From NCBI GenBank assembly GCA_050180705.1, contig JBFXDX010000016.1, positions 45,050 to 109,049 of the forward strand: DNA of 64,000 bases, written 5' to 3'. The DNA comes from SB25 sp050180705. GTDB lineage: Bacteria > Bacteroidota > Bacteroidia > Bacteroidales > Tenuifilaceae. Of this stretch, positions 45,810 through 54,123 are shown piece by piece (position 1 is the first letter of the stretch; each line of letters opens with the position of its first letter). The notes below the pieces were generated by a model, which had not been told where the DNA came from, searched no databases, and saw only the letters and a list, made by a program, of their open reading frames with translations. The position numbers and the translations under genes were made by a program.

Positions 45810-46727
45810 CTATTCCGATTTCGATTCCAAAATAGTTTTGTACTTCGAAGCATTTGCATTATCAACCTCGGTGAGAATGTTAACTACACGAGCTTTTTCT
45901 GTTGGAAACGATTCTGAAAATACGTTTACCAGTTCATCGTTTTTGGCATCAAAAAAAAGTTGAAGTCCAAATAAATATGCATCAGGCTTCTCTCTGTAAA
46001 CCTTTTGAAGTAATGCAAGGCACTCTGCAATTTCGGCACGACCTTCGGCCGATTTATCGCTCATCCTATCAAGACCCAATCGATGATAACGATAATAAGT
46101 CTCACGCAACGGACGATATTTTGTATTCAACAAATTTTCGATCATCCAGTAGCGATTTTTTCGATTTCCTTCGTATGCTTTCCAACCTTTCTCTGCAGCA
46201 ACCTGGGCATTAGTAACAATCTTCTCGGCTTTCAGAAAGTATTCATTGCCTCCCATATTCGAGAAAGAATCATAATCGATACCCAATATAATATATGCAT
46301 AAAATGCAAGAATAGAAGAAAGATTGCTTAGATGGCTGGATTCTGAAAACTCAATTTTATCGAATTCTCTATACTGAAAGTTGAGATTATTATCAAGAAA
46401 ATTGAGCATTGTAGTATTATAGGAAGAGTTGAACACAGGTCTTCGAGACTGAACCTGAATTGTTCCCTTATACTCATCGGAACCAGATTGTTCCGTAATA
46501 TTCAGCAGAATATTACACTCAATACGCTCATCGAAACCATAAACATGATTAGTCCAAGGCGTATTATTCATAAACTCATATATTGCAGTCTGCAATGTTT
46601 GAAACACAGTTCGGTTTGTTCCTTGAATTTTTTGGGAGTTAACTTGAACATTACAGCGTAACTCCTGAGCAGAAAGTACTACCGGAACAAAAAATAGACA
46701 GAAAAATATAATTCGCTTCACTCCCAT
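45810..46727 (-). CDS. porD: PorD/DUF4835 family protein
   Basis: About 305 residues from the preferred start. The frame is open from 46805, but that upstream part overlaps coaBC and has no signal peptide. The Met at 46727 begins a clear one (VKRIIFFCLFFVPVVLSAQ) just 10 bases after the coaBC stop. The mature part (ELRCNVQVNSQKIQGTNRTVFQTLQTAIYEFMNNTPWT) is the DUF4835 signature. The family includes PorD, named with the type IX secretion and gliding genes of Porphyromonas. A role in outer-membrane protein secretion is inferred from that name; its biochemical activity is not known. Its neighbours are bamD, rpoZ and coaBC. Confidence 0.85.
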   Translation of the reverse strand: MGVKRIIFFCLFFVPVVLSAQELRCNVQVNSQKIQGTNRTVFQTLQTAIYEFMNNTPWTNHVYGFDERIECNILLNITEQSGSDEYKGTIQVQSRRPVFNSSYNTTMLNFLDNNLNFQYREFDKIEFSESSHLSNLSSILAFYAYIILGIDYDSFSNMGGNEYFLKAEKIVTNAQVAAEKGWKAYEGNRKNRYWMIENLLNTKYRPLRETYYRYHRLGLDRMSDKSAEGRAEIAECLALLQKVYREKPDAYLFGLQLFFDAKNDELVNVFSESFPTEKARVVNILTEVDNANASKYKTILESKSE

Positions 46728-46737
46728 TGCCGAAATG

Positions 46738-47964
46738 CTATTTAGATTTTTTCTGATTATCCTGAATCTTCTCAAAAACAGCATCAACAATATCTCCAGC
46801 GACATCAGTCTTACTTTTCAACTCATATGAGTAAGATTTCCCAGTTGAATCTATTATAGAAACTTTATTAGTATCGAAACCAAAGCCAGCACCAGAATCT
46901 TTCAATGAATTTAAAACAATAAAATCAAGATTTTTCTTTTGAAGTTTTCGCTTGGCGTTTTCAATCTCATTATTGGTTTCAAGGGCAAAGCCAACTAGAA
47001 TTTGGTTAGGCTGTTTTTCGGCACCTAAGATAGCTGCAATATCCTCGGTAGGTTTAAGTTTAAGAACTAAATCATCCTTTTCCCTTTTGATTTTTACATC
47101 AGCAGGATTTTCTGGCGTAAAATCGGCAACAGCAGCCGCCATTACCGCTATATCAATATTCTTAAAATACTCTCGAACAGCATCTAGCATTTGGCCTGCC
47201 GACGTTACATTTATAATTTTTACTGCAGAACTTGGATTAGGAATAACCGCTGATGGACCAGTAACAAATATAACGTCAGCTCCTTCACCGACAAACTTTT
47301 CAGCAATAGCAGTCCCCATTTTACCCGTGGAATAGTTACCGATAAATCTTACTGGATCGATATGCTCGTATGTTGGACCAGAGGTTACCAACACCTTTTT
47401 TCCTAAAAATCTTCTTTTCGAGTTAAAAAAGTCTACTACAACTTCAAGAATTTTCTCGGGCTCTTCCATCCTGCCCTTTCCAGTTAATCCACTGGCAAGT
47501 TCCCCTGTTGCCGCTTCAATAACGATATTGCCAAATCGTTTTAAAGTCTTAATGTTCTCCTGTGTTGTTGGATGGTTATACATGTCCAAATCCATAGCAG
47601 GAGCCACCATGACAGGACATTTTGCCGATAAGTAAGTTGTTAACAATAAATTATCGGCAATACCATGAGCCATTTTTCCAATAGTATTGGCAGTTGCTGG
47701 AGCAATCATATACAAATCAGCCCATAATCCTAGATCTACATGACTATTCCAATCCCCATTTTCGGGATTAAAAAAATCTACCAAAATAGGATTTTTCGAG
47801 AGGGTTGCTAATGTTAAAGGTGTAATAAACTCCTTTGCAAGGGGTGTCATAACAACCTTAACTTCGGCACCTTCTTTTACAAGTAAACGAGTTAAAGAAG
47901 CAGCCTTATAGGCTGCAATGCTCCCCGTTATTCCCAAAATAATATGCTTGCCCGCTAGTTTCAT
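46738..47964 (-). CDS. coaBC: Bifunctional phosphopantothenoylcysteine decarboxylase/synthase
   Basis: Catalyses two steps of coenzyme A synthesis. The N-terminal CoaC flavoprotein domain (residues 1-180) shows ILGITGSIAAYKAASLTR, PATANTIGKMAHGIADNLL and MVAPAMDLDMYNHP. The C-terminal CoaB synthetase domain (about 185-400) shows VLVTSGPTYEHIDPVRFIGNYSTGKMG and AAAVADFTPENP. At 408 residues it is a normal fusion. It lies seven bases downstream of rpoZ, in a likely operon with bamD and rpoZ upstream and porD and recN downstream. Confidence 0.97.
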   Translation of the reverse strand: MKLAGKHIILGITGSIAAYKAASLTRLLVKEGAEVKVVMTPLAKEFITPLTLATLSKNPILVDFFNPENGDWNSHVDLGLWADLYMIAPATANTIGKMAHGIADNLLLTTYLSAKCPVMVAPAMDLDMYNHPTTQENIKTLKRFGNIVIEAATGELASGLTGKGRMEEPEKILEVVVDFFNSKRRFLGKKVLVTSGPTYEHIDPVRFIGNYSTGKMGTAIAEKFVGEGADVIFVTGPSAVIPNPSSAVKIINVTSAGQMLDAVREYFKNIDIAVMAAAVADFTPENPADVKIKREKDDLVLKLKPTEDIAAILGAEKQPNQILVGFALETNNEIENAKRKLQKKNLDFIVLNSLKDSGAGFGFDTNKVSIIDSTGKSYSYELKSKTDVAGDIVDAVFEKIQDNQKKSK

Positions 47965-47971
47965 TTACCGA

Positions 47972-48307
47972 TTACTGAGCACTTTCCTTGTTTGCATCAG
48001 CCTTAGAAAAAAACAATTTACCATCCTGATATTCCTGTGCTGCAATTAATGTGGGCTTAGGAAGTTTTTCGTAAAACTTAGAAATCTCAATTTGCTCTCT
48101 ATTCTCAAAAACCTCCTCTAGGTTATCGGTATAGTATGCAAACTCTTCAAGTTTACGATTGAGTTCCTGCTTTAAATCAACGCTAATTTTATTTGACCGT
48201 TTTGCAATTACTCTAACAGACTCGTAGATATTTCCAGTTTCCTTATCGAGTTTGTCCAAATCGCGTGTAACTGTTGATGCTGGTGCATTGATTTTCTTTA
48301 CGTCCAT
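47972..48307 (-). CDS. rpoZ: RNA polymerase omega subunit, Bacteroidota type
   Basis: A 111-residue small RNA polymerase subunit that aids assembly of beta-prime. It has the Bacteroidota form of the domain: TGNIYESVRVIAKRSNKISVDLKQELNRKLEEF matches the ARVRQ/KRAR-type core of omega/Rpb6, and the acidic C-terminal LEEVFENREQIEISKFYEKLPKP is typical. The recognition is supported by its position between bamD and coaBC, which is the standard place in this phylum. Confidence 0.85.
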   Translation of the reverse strand: MDVKKINAPASTVTRDLDKLDKETGNIYESVRVIAKRSNKISVDLKQELNRKLEEFAYYTDNLEEVFENREQIEISKFYEKLPKPTLIAAQEYQDGKLFFSKADANKESAQ

Positions 48308-48320
48308 ATCTCAAATTTAA

Positions 48321-49157
48321 TTAATTTATCTTTTTTAAGAACTTCATCGAAGTTTCATACATTCTCTTGGCCTCGTTCACATACTCCGATTCAGGGTATT
48401 CCCCTATAAATGTATAATACTCATCAATTGTTGACTGATAACGCTCTCTACGTTTTTCGGGGACACTATTCTCTGCTAGTAAATACGCTGATTTTAGAAT
48501 TAAGAAAACTTGCTCTTCGCGATATTTACTATTAGGAAAATCCTTTAAACTATTTCGAATTGCTACTATTGCAGCCTTATAATCTCCAATCTTATAGTAA
48601 AGTCTAGAACTTAAATATGATTTTTCAATAAGTTTATCTCTAAGTTCCAACATAATTTTATTTACTTCCGCATTATGTTTTGAACTTGGATGACGCGACA
48701 TAAACTCCGAGAATGCTTCCACAGCCAACTGTGTATTTTCTTGGTCAAGTTCGGCTCTTGGCGACGACATATAAAAACAGTATGCATACATAAAATCTGC
48801 ATCCTCAGTAAATACACTACGAGGGAATGTCTTACGGAATTTATCGTAGTAATGACCTGCAAGTAGATAATCCCCCTGATAGAAATTACCTTGAGCCAAG
48901 TAGAATTCTATGGTATCAGAACGCATAGTTCCCTTATAAATTGGTGATAATTGCTCAAACAAAGTTAGATATCTATAGTGATCCTTCTTAGCATAGTATT
49001 CAAGAGCTTTCTTGTACTTAAACTCATAATCTTTGCTTTTAATAATCTTTTCGAATCCGCTACACGCTCCAAGAGCAACAATTAAAACAACAAAAAGCAA
49101 ATGCAAATTCCACTTCGAAAGAAACATACCAAATCGATTATTTCCCATAATACTCAA
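48321..49157 (-). CDS. bamD: Outer membrane assembly lipoprotein BamD
   Basis: A 278-residue lipoprotein of the BAM complex, which inserts beta-barrels in the outer membrane. The signal sequence LHLLFVVLIVALGACSG has a lipobox cysteine near residue 32. TPR repeats follow (FKYKKALEYYAKKDHYRYLTLFEQL, YLLAGHYYDKFRKTFPRSVFTEDADFMYAYCFY), matching BamD/ComL. The second Met (residue 4) is an alternative start. It is the first gene of the rpoZ-coaBC-porD-recN run. About 400 noncoding bases precede it. Confidence 0.93.
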   Translation of the reverse strand: MSIMGNNRFGMFLSKWNLHLLFVVLIVALGACSGFEKIIKSKDYEFKYKKALEYYAKKDHYRYLTLFEQLSPIYKGTMRSDTIEFYLAQGNFYQGDYLLAGHYYDKFRKTFPRSVFTEDADFMYAYCFYMSSPRAELDQENTQLAVEAFSEFMSRHPSSKHNAEVNKIMLELRDKLIEKSYLSSRLYYKIGDYKAAIVAIRNSLKDFPNSKYREEQVFLILKSAYLLAENSVPEKRRERYQSTIDEYYTFIGEYPESEYVNEAKRMYETSMKFLKKIN

Positions 49158-49499
49158 AAATCTTTGTTAGTAAACGTATTGTTTGCCCTTTAAGTATGTA
49201 TATCTGTAAATCAACACTTATATTAAGCAGGCAAAGTTAGTAAGATTAGCGATATTGGGAAAAAAAATATGAGTATTTCTGATAAAAAAGGTTAAAGTAT
49301 ACCGAATAAAGATCAGCACTATACAGAAAAAGCCTCTCTTCTTAAAAGATTATTTCACATAAAAAATTATAAGTAAATTATGATACATAAATTCCACAAA
49401 ATTTACATTAAAGAAATGTATACCCCTACTAAACACAACTTTAACTCTAATGGAACATATTTTTTTTGATGATTATAAAGAGCTTTAGTAAAATTCATG
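49158..49499. other. Intergenic region between bamD and spt
   Basis: The roughly 400 bases between the divergent bamD and spt genes are AT-rich. I see no ORF longer than about ten codons with a plausible start, no tRNA and no strong hairpin. It presumably holds the promoters of both genes. Confidence 0.6.
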
Positions 49500-49507
49500 T
49501 AGATTTG
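49500..49507 (+). promoter_or_regulatory. -7 promoter element upstream of the serine palmitoyltransferase gene
   Basis: TAGATTTG matches TAnnTTTG exactly and lies 49 bases before the GTG start. No well-spaced -33 element is seen. Confidence 0.45.
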
Positions 49508-49556
49508 CCACAAATTTTGAATTGATGTTTAATGTTTTAACTAAAAGCATTTAGAG

Positions 49557-50795
49557 GTGGACATTTTTGATAAAATAACTAACATGGGCCCTATTGGGCA
49601 ATGGCAAAGTCAAAGCCATGGCTATTTCTCTTTTCCAAAATTAGAAGGTGAAATTAAGCCAAGAATGATTTTTAGAGGAAAAGAAGTTCTAACTTGGAGT
49701 TTAAACAATTACCTAGGCTTAGCAAATCATCCCGAAGTTCGTAAAGCTGATGCAGAGGCTGCAGCTCAGTTTGGTTTAGCTTATCCAATGGGAGCTAGAA
49801 TGATGAGCGGTCAAACACGCAAGCACGAAGAACTTGAAGAAAAACTAGCAAAATTTGTAGGCAAACAATCTGCTTATCTACTAAACTTTGGTTATCAAGG
49901 AATGGTATCTATTATTGATACAATTCTAGGTCGTAACGATGTAGTAGTTTATGATTCTGAAGCTCACGCATGTATTATTGATGGTTTAAGACTTTTCCCT
50001 GGAAAACGTTTTGTTTATCAACACAACGACATGGAAAGTTGCCGTAAGCAACTAAAGCATGCCACTAATGTTGCTGAAAAAACTGGAGGCGGAATTTTAG
50101 TTATCACCGAAGGTGTTTTTGGAATGGCTGGTGACCTAGGAAATTTAAAAGCCATTACCGATCTAAAATCTGAATTCAACTTCCGTCTTCTAGTTGACGA
50201 TGCTCACGGATTTGGAACTATGGGTGCAACTGGTGCTGGTACTGGAGAATATTTTGGAGTTCAAGATAAAATTGATCTATACTTCTCCACATTTGCTAAG
50301 AGCATGGCTGGAATAGGTGGTTTTATTGCTGCTGATGAGCAAGTTATTAAATTTTTAGCATATAACTTACGTTCTCAGATATTCGCAAAGTCTCTTCCAA
50401 TGCCTATGGTTTATGGCGCACTAAAACGTCTCGAACTACTCCAAACACAACCTCAATTAAAGGATAATCTTTGGAAAGTTGTAGGAGCACTTCAATCGGG
50501 ATTAAATGAAATGGGATTTGATATTGGTAAAACTGAATCGCCTGTTACTCCGGTATATATGACCGGTGGTATTCCTGAAGCGGCTAATATGGTATTCGAT
50601 TTGCGTGAAAATTATGGAATTTTCTGTTCTATGGTTGTTTATCCTGTTATTCCAAAAGGACAAATTTTACTTCGTCTAATACCAACCGCAATGCATACCA
50701 TTGAAGATGTAAAGGAAACAATTGAAGCATTCTCGATTGTTCGCGAAAAGTTAATTGCAGGCAAATACAACAAAGAAAAGATTGCACAAATATAA
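49557..50795 (+). CDS. spt: Serine palmitoyltransferase (alpha-oxoamine synthase)
   Basis: A 412-residue PLP enzyme of the alpha-oxoamine synthase family, close in sequence to the Bacteroides serine palmitoyltransferase as I recall it. It would join serine and an acyl-CoA to make 3-ketosphinganine, the first step of sphingolipid synthesis. Motifs are WSLNNYLGLANHPEV, YDSEAHACIIDGLRL, VDDAHGFGTMGATGAGT and YFSTFAKSMAGIGGF, with the PLP-binding lysine. The related KBL and BioF enzymes are alternatives, but the opening FDKITNMGPIGQWQSQSHGYFSFPKLEGE fits SPT. The start is GTG; the next Met lies inside the conserved opening. It is monocistronic with a strong terminator. Confidence 0.88.
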   Translation: MDIFDKITNMGPIGQWQSQSHGYFSFPKLEGEIKPRMIFRGKEVLTWSLNNYLGLANHPEVRKADAEAAAQFGLAYPMGARMMSGQTRKHEELEEKLAKFVGKQSAYLLNFGYQGMVSIIDTILGRNDVVVYDSEAHACIIDGLRLFPGKRFVYQHNDMESCRKQLKHATNVAEKTGGGILVITEGVFGMAGDLGNLKAITDLKSEFNFRLLVDDAHGFGTMGATGAGTGEYFGVQDKIDLYFSTFAKSMAGIGGFIAADEQVIKFLAYNLRSQIFAKSLPMPMVYGALKRLELLQTQPQLKDNLWKVVGALQSGLNEMGFDIGKTESPVTPVYMTGGIPEAANMVFDLRENYGIFCSMVVYPVIPKGQILLRLIPTAMHTIEDVKETIEAFSIVREKLIAGKYNKEKIAQI

Positions 50796-50812
50796 GGTAC
50801 TTTGTATTGATG

Positions 50813-50845
50813 AAAAACCCCGCAGTTTCAGTTGCGGGGTTTTTA
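50813..50845. terminator. Bidirectional terminator between spt and trxB
   Basis: AAAACCCCGCA (50814-50824) pairs with TGCGGGGTTTT (50833-50843) over an 8-base loop. A- and T-runs lie on the two sides, between convergent genes. Confidence 0.95.
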
Positions 50846-50852
50846 TTTTTTA

Positions 50853-51845
50853 CTACTTTCTTTCAATCAAATATCGCTCTGAATCAATCGCAGCCATACA
50901 CCCGGATCCAGCAGCAGTTATAGCCTGACGATAGTGCGGATCCTGAACATCGCCACAAGCAAAAACACCCTCTACATTGGTTTTTGATGTACCTGGTTTA
51001 GTTTTTATATACCCAACCTCATCGGTATCAATCCATGGCTTGAAGATATCAGAATTAGGCTGATGCCCAATAGCAACGAAAAAGCCCAAAATATCCTTAC
51101 GAACATCCTCACCTGTTTTAACATTAGTGAGAACAACACCATTTACGCCAGAGGAATCTCCAACAATCTCTTTTGTTACATGCTCAAACAAGACTTCAAC
51201 ATTAGGTGTATTCATAACACGCTCCTGCATTGCTTTCGAAGCCCTTAAATATGGCTTACGAACAATAAGGTAAACCTTGTTACATAAACCAGCCAAATAG
51301 GTTGCCTCCTCTGCAGCGGTATCGCCACCGCCTACAACGGCCACATCTTTTCCTCTGTAAAAAAATCCATCGCAGGTTGCACAGGCAGAAACGCCCTGAC
51401 CTTTAAACTTCTCCTCCGACTCTAGACCTAAATACTTTGCAGTAGCACCAGTAGCAATAATCAGTACATCTGCCTCAATAGTTTTTTCATCATCAATAGT
51501 AATTCTGTACGGTTGATTCGACAGATCAGCAGCAGTAGCAATTCCAAAACGAACATCAGTGCCAAAGCGTTGTGCCTGCTTCTTTAAATCCTCCATCATT
51601 TCGTTTCCTGTAGTGCCATTGGGATAACCAGGAAAGTTTTCGATCTCAGTTGTCGTTGTCAATTGCCCTCCAGGTTGAATGCCTTCATAAACAACAGGGT
51701 TAAGATTTGCTCGTGAAGCGTAAATTGCAGCAGTATAACCAGCAGGCCCTGAACCAAGAATCAAAACCTTAACCTTTTCAGAAGGTTTATCAGATTTAGA
51801 AGAACCTCCTTCTGTATTCGTGTTCATAGATTTGAATAGATCCAT
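50853..51845 (-). CDS. trxB: Thioredoxin-disulfide reductase
   Basis: An FAD/NADPH enzyme that reduces thioredoxin. The 330-residue protein has the FAD motif VLILGSGPAGYTAAIYASRA, the redox-active Cys pair in SACATCDGFFYRG, the NADPH motif VAVVGGGDTAAEEATYL and FACGDVQDPHYRQAITAAGSG near the end. About 25 extra N-terminal residues (NTEGGSSKSDKPSEK) precede the normal start of the fold and look disordered. An internal Met at residue 7 offers a slightly shorter form. No thioredoxin gene is adjacent. Confidence 0.97.
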   Translation of the reverse strand: MDLFKSMNTNTEGGSSKSDKPSEKVKVLILGSGPAGYTAAIYASRANLNPVVYEGIQPGGQLTTTTEIENFPGYPNGTTGNEMMEDLKKQAQRFGTDVRFGIATAADLSNQPYRITIDDEKTIEADVLIIATGATAKYLGLESEEKFKGQGVSACATCDGFFYRGKDVAVVGGGDTAAEEATYLAGLCNKVYLIVRKPYLRASKAMQERVMNTPNVEVLFEHVTKEIVGDSSGVNGVVLTNVKTGEDVRKDILGFFVAIGHQPNSDIFKPWIDTDEVGYIKTKPGTSKTNVEGVFACGDVQDPHYRQAITAAGSGCMAAIDSERYLIERK

Positions 51846-51986
51846 ATTATTAACTTATTTACATATTTATATTGTACGCAAAAATAAACAATTGCAATTT
51901 AAATAAAGATATTTGAACGCTGAAATTTAAGATAATTTGACATTTGAATATGCAAAAACAACGATTCAATTTAAATGGATTTTAGG

Positions 51987-52017
51987 GGTAACAATTAATG
52001 GGTATTCCTTATAAAAC
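51987..52017 (+). promoter_or_regulatory. Putative ECF promoter, copy 1
   Basis: GGTAACA (51987-51993), 15 bases, TTATAAAAC (52009-52017). The same pair with the same spacer recurs at four other places up to 59.2 kb around the ECF sigma gene. It lies 64 bases before the ORF at 52082. The AAC in the upstream box is typical of ECF -35 elements. Confidence 0.7.
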
Positions 52018-52081
52018 TAATGAATAAGTTTAAAGTGAGATTCTCCGCAATCAAAACAATAAAGAGTAATTACTCACTACT

Positions 52082-52603
52082 ATGGAGTTCAAAATTAATC
52101 AGCGAATTGTTTGGGTAACAATCCTCGATAAAGAAAATAAAACTTTATTTTTCCGCAACGAGGTTTATCTAAATAGTCCCGGAAGAATTTTTTGTAACGC
52201 ATGGAGACTACAAATCTACCTTGATGACATTGTAAATGAACGAAACAAAGATTTCAAACCGCTAAGTTCTTACGACGAGTATAAATTATTCAGCATTCGT
52301 AATAATGAATTTATAAGAGAAGAAATATTCCTTATCGAACAAAACATTCAAAATGGCGATACATTAGTTCTCACAAAACTACCCTTGGACTTAACTAGAA
52401 CTATAATAATAGATAAAAGAATTCCGTCATATGTCAGTCCAGAACTAAATAAGCAAAAAAGTTCGTATCCAATTGATCAAACATTTAGTCCGAAACAAAG
52501 CAAAAACAACACAAACCATATAATCAGAGAGTTACACATTCCAAAATACATTACACAACCTTCAATAATATTAAATTTTAAAAAAGTCCACTTTTCAGGG
52601 TAA
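52082..52603 (+). CDS. Hypothetical protein in the ECF/CHAT locus
   Basis: An unrecognised 173-residue protein without signal peptide or membrane helix. The first 105 residues look like a compact alpha/beta domain (IVWVTILDKENKTLFFRNEVYL, a DEYKLFSI helix, and QNGDTLVLTKLP at the end, which resembles the closing strand of a beta-grasp fold). The last 65 residues are Ser/Asn/Lys-rich and probably disordered. It follows putative ECF promoter copy 1 and is followed by copy 2, so it is likely part of the stress regulon of the sigma factor at 54340. No function can be given. Confidence 0.6.
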   Translation: MEFKINQRIVWVTILDKENKTLFFRNEVYLNSPGRIFCNAWRLQIYLDDIVNERNKDFKPLSSYDEYKLFSIRNNEFIREEIFLIEQNIQNGDTLVLTKLPLDLTRTIIIDKRIPSYVSPELNKQKSSYPIDQTFSPKQSKNNTNHIIRELHIPKYITQPSIILNFKKVHFSG

Positions 52604-52629
52604 CAATTCAACAGCGTTTCTTATAAAAC
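52599..52629 (+). promoter_or_regulatory. Putative ECF promoter, copy 2
   Basis: GGTAACA (52599-52605), 15 bases, TTATAAAAC (52621-52629). It begins in the last codons of the preceding ORF and lies 44 bases before the preferred lipoprotein start. Confidence 0.7.
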
Positions 52630-52673
52630 ATAAAATAAAAAATATGTATTTGGACAAAGTCTTAAATAAAATG

Positions 52674-53036
52674 GAAACCAGAAACATGATAATCACATGT
52701 TTAATTTTCATTTTAGCCTCCTGTAGTGGCAAAAATATAGATTCAGAAAAATTATCGGAAGGCAAAAGGCAAGATATTACAATAGATACGTTTATGATAT
52801 CTCATTCAAAAATACTTCTTACCTCAAAATCAAATTATTTTGAGGAAGATAGTCCGACATACATATGTTCAAACAAAATAAGGGAAAATTCTATCAGCAA
52901 AAAATATTCGAATGACAATTCATCAGCACTGAATCCCCCAAAACAATTAATGGGAGCTTTGGCAAAAACATATGATGAGGGACGATACGATGTCTACTCA
53001 TCAGCAAGTAAACAATTAGAAACAGACTTGAAATAA
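52674..53036 (+). CDS. Small lipoprotein of the ECF/CHAT locus
   Basis: About 120 residues. The frame opens at 52644, but the Met at 52674 places a proper n-region (METRNM) before a short hydrophobic core and a lipobox (FILASCSG), so it is probably a lipoprotein. The mature part is Ser/Lys-rich with few hydrophobic stretches. I do not recognise a family. It follows putative ECF promoter copy 2. An inverted repeat whose right arm runs into a T-run (53047-53135) begins ten bases after its stop. Function unknown; an envelope sensor or substrate of the CHAT protease is speculation. Confidence 0.6.
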   Translation, partial: ETRNMIITCLIFILASCSGKNIDSEKLSEGKRQDITIDTFMISHSKILLTSKSNYFEEDSPTYICSNKIRENSISKKYSNDNSSALNPPKQLMGALAKTYDEGRYDVYSSASKQLETDLK

Positions 53037-53046
53037 ATAGCAGCAT

Positions 53047-53135
53047 AAAGGAATAGAGAGACATTCAACACTCTCTCAGCCGCAATAAATACATGTAATA
53101 ACCTTAATCAACAACCTCTCTATTCCTTTTTAAGT
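53047..53135 (+). repeat. Inverted-repeat element E1
   Basis: AAAGGAATAGAGAG (53047-53060) and CTCTCTATTCCTTT (53117-53130) are perfect 14-bp complements enclosing 56 bases. A T-run follows, so it could terminate the lipoprotein transcript or close a structured RNA. Confidence 0.7.
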
Positions 53136-53145
53136 TAGATTTCAG

Positions 53146-53176
53146 GTAACAATATTAAAGGCAACCTTATAAAACA
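53146..53176 (+). promoter_or_regulatory. Putative ECF promoter, copy 3
   Basis: GGTAACA (53146-53152), 15 bases, TTATAAAAC (53168-53176). No long ORF follows for 380 bases, only elements E2 and E3, so the transcript may be a noncoding RNA or have a long leader. Confidence 0.68.
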
Positions 53177-53208
53177 ATGTTGTTCAGAAAACAGAAGAGG
53201 TAAATAAT

Positions 53209-53281
53209 TAGGGAATAGGAAAACTTATAGTACATGAGCCGTATACAAGTTGTTTCCATAAAAAACGACCTATTCCCTACC
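53209..53281 (+). repeat. Inverted-repeat element E2
   Basis: TAGGGAATAGG (53210-53220) and CCTATTCCCTA (53270-53280) are perfect 11-bp complements enclosing 49 bases. It begins about 33 bases after ECF promoter copy 3. A 20-codon ATG ORF from 53235 lies partly inside; its reality is doubtful. Confidence 0.65.
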
Positions 53282-53471
53282 CTCTTTTGTCTTTAAAACA
53301 AAAAATAAGTTAACATAAGAAAGGACGATTATATGATAACAGGCTAAAGAATCAAACATTTAAAACTATGATTCGACAATAGCAATGACATAAAATAGAA
53401 AAGTGTTTGCGAGTGTTATACATTTTAGAGTTAAAAAACCTTTGCTTTCATTCTTAAACCTACAACACTCA
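53282..53471. other. Noncoding stretch between elements E2 and E3
   Basis: AT-rich with no credible ORF. A short 7-bp inverted repeat, GAGTGTT (53411-53417) with AACACTC (53464-53470), abuts element E3. Nothing else is recognised. Confidence 0.5.
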
Positions 53472-53544
53472 CTAAAGGGAATAGGGTTTAACTTTCACCC
53501 CAACAAATTCTTTACAAACTTTCCATTCAACCTATTCCCTTTAG
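53472..53544 (+). repeat. Inverted-repeat element E3
   Basis: CTAAAGGGAATAGG (53472-53485) and CCTATTCCCTTTAG (53531-53544) are perfect 14-bp complements enclosing 45 bases. It ends 15 bases before the ATG at 53560, so it could mask or regulate that start. Confidence 0.7.
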
Positions 53545-53559
53545 ACCAAACATAAATTG

Positions 53560-54123
53560 ATGAATTTAAATAGCATTATGAAGCCTATAAAACTCAAGTT
53601 GGTAGAAAAAAGAGATAAGAAGATTGACAAATTTATTGTGTTAATCTCATTTACTGTCATCACTCCAACTATCATTTTTTTGATAGGTATAATAGGTATC
53701 AATGAATTACAAAAAGAAGTACTCAACATTTTGTTTCTAATTATATTCGCTCTAACATTTACAGTTCTCCTATTTATAAAAGATTACAAGGAAATTGGGA
53801 ATATTATTATTAGTAATGAATCAATAAAGATCATTTCCGATAATAAAGAAAATACTTTTCCCTTAGAAAAGTTAGATGGGTTAAAAATAGAACTCAACGA
53901 AACGGCAACAGATCAAATTGGTAAAATATCGAGAGCAAAAGGGATAAACAACTACTTCAAATTTATTTTTGATCAAACTCAGTACGAATACATGTTCTAT
54001 ATAGATAACCGGTTTCAATTCAATCACCTTAGCACATTTCTTAAATTGTTAAGGCTTAGAATTAACACTAAAACTAAAAACATTGATGAAAATGGAACAC
54101 AACTAATTTTTTTAATGAAGTAA
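53560..54123 (+). CDS. Two-helix membrane protein with a PH-like tail
   Basis: About 187 residues. A charged N-terminus is followed by two membrane helices (around residues 25-48 and 55-75: VLISFTVITPTIIFLIGIIG, VLNILFLIIFALTFTVLLFI). A cytoplasmic domain of about 100 residues follows (GNIIISNESIKIISDNKENTFPLEKLDGLKIEL), whose strand pattern resembles bacterial PH-like domains. I preferred the ATG at 53560 over the TTG just before it. It lies between hairpin element E3 and the ECF operon. Family and function are not recognised. Confidence 0.6.
   Translation: MNLNSIMKPIKLKLVEKRDKKIDKFIVLISFTVITPTIIFLIGIIGINELQKEVLNILFLIIFALTFTVLLFIKDYKEIGNIIISNESIKIISDNKENTFPLEKLDGLKIELNETATDQIGKISRAKGINNYFKFIFDQTQYEYMFYIDNRFQFNHLSTFLKLLRLRINTKTKNIDENGTQLIFLMK

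Noticed and set aside
45810..46805. Long form of porD starting at 46805
   Set aside because: The extra N-terminus overlaps coaBC and lacks a signal peptide; the Met at 46727 gives a clear one.
53235..53302. 20-codon ORF starting inside element E2
   Set aside because: No ribosome binding site, very short, and half of it is the inverted-repeat arm; it cannot be supported as a gene.
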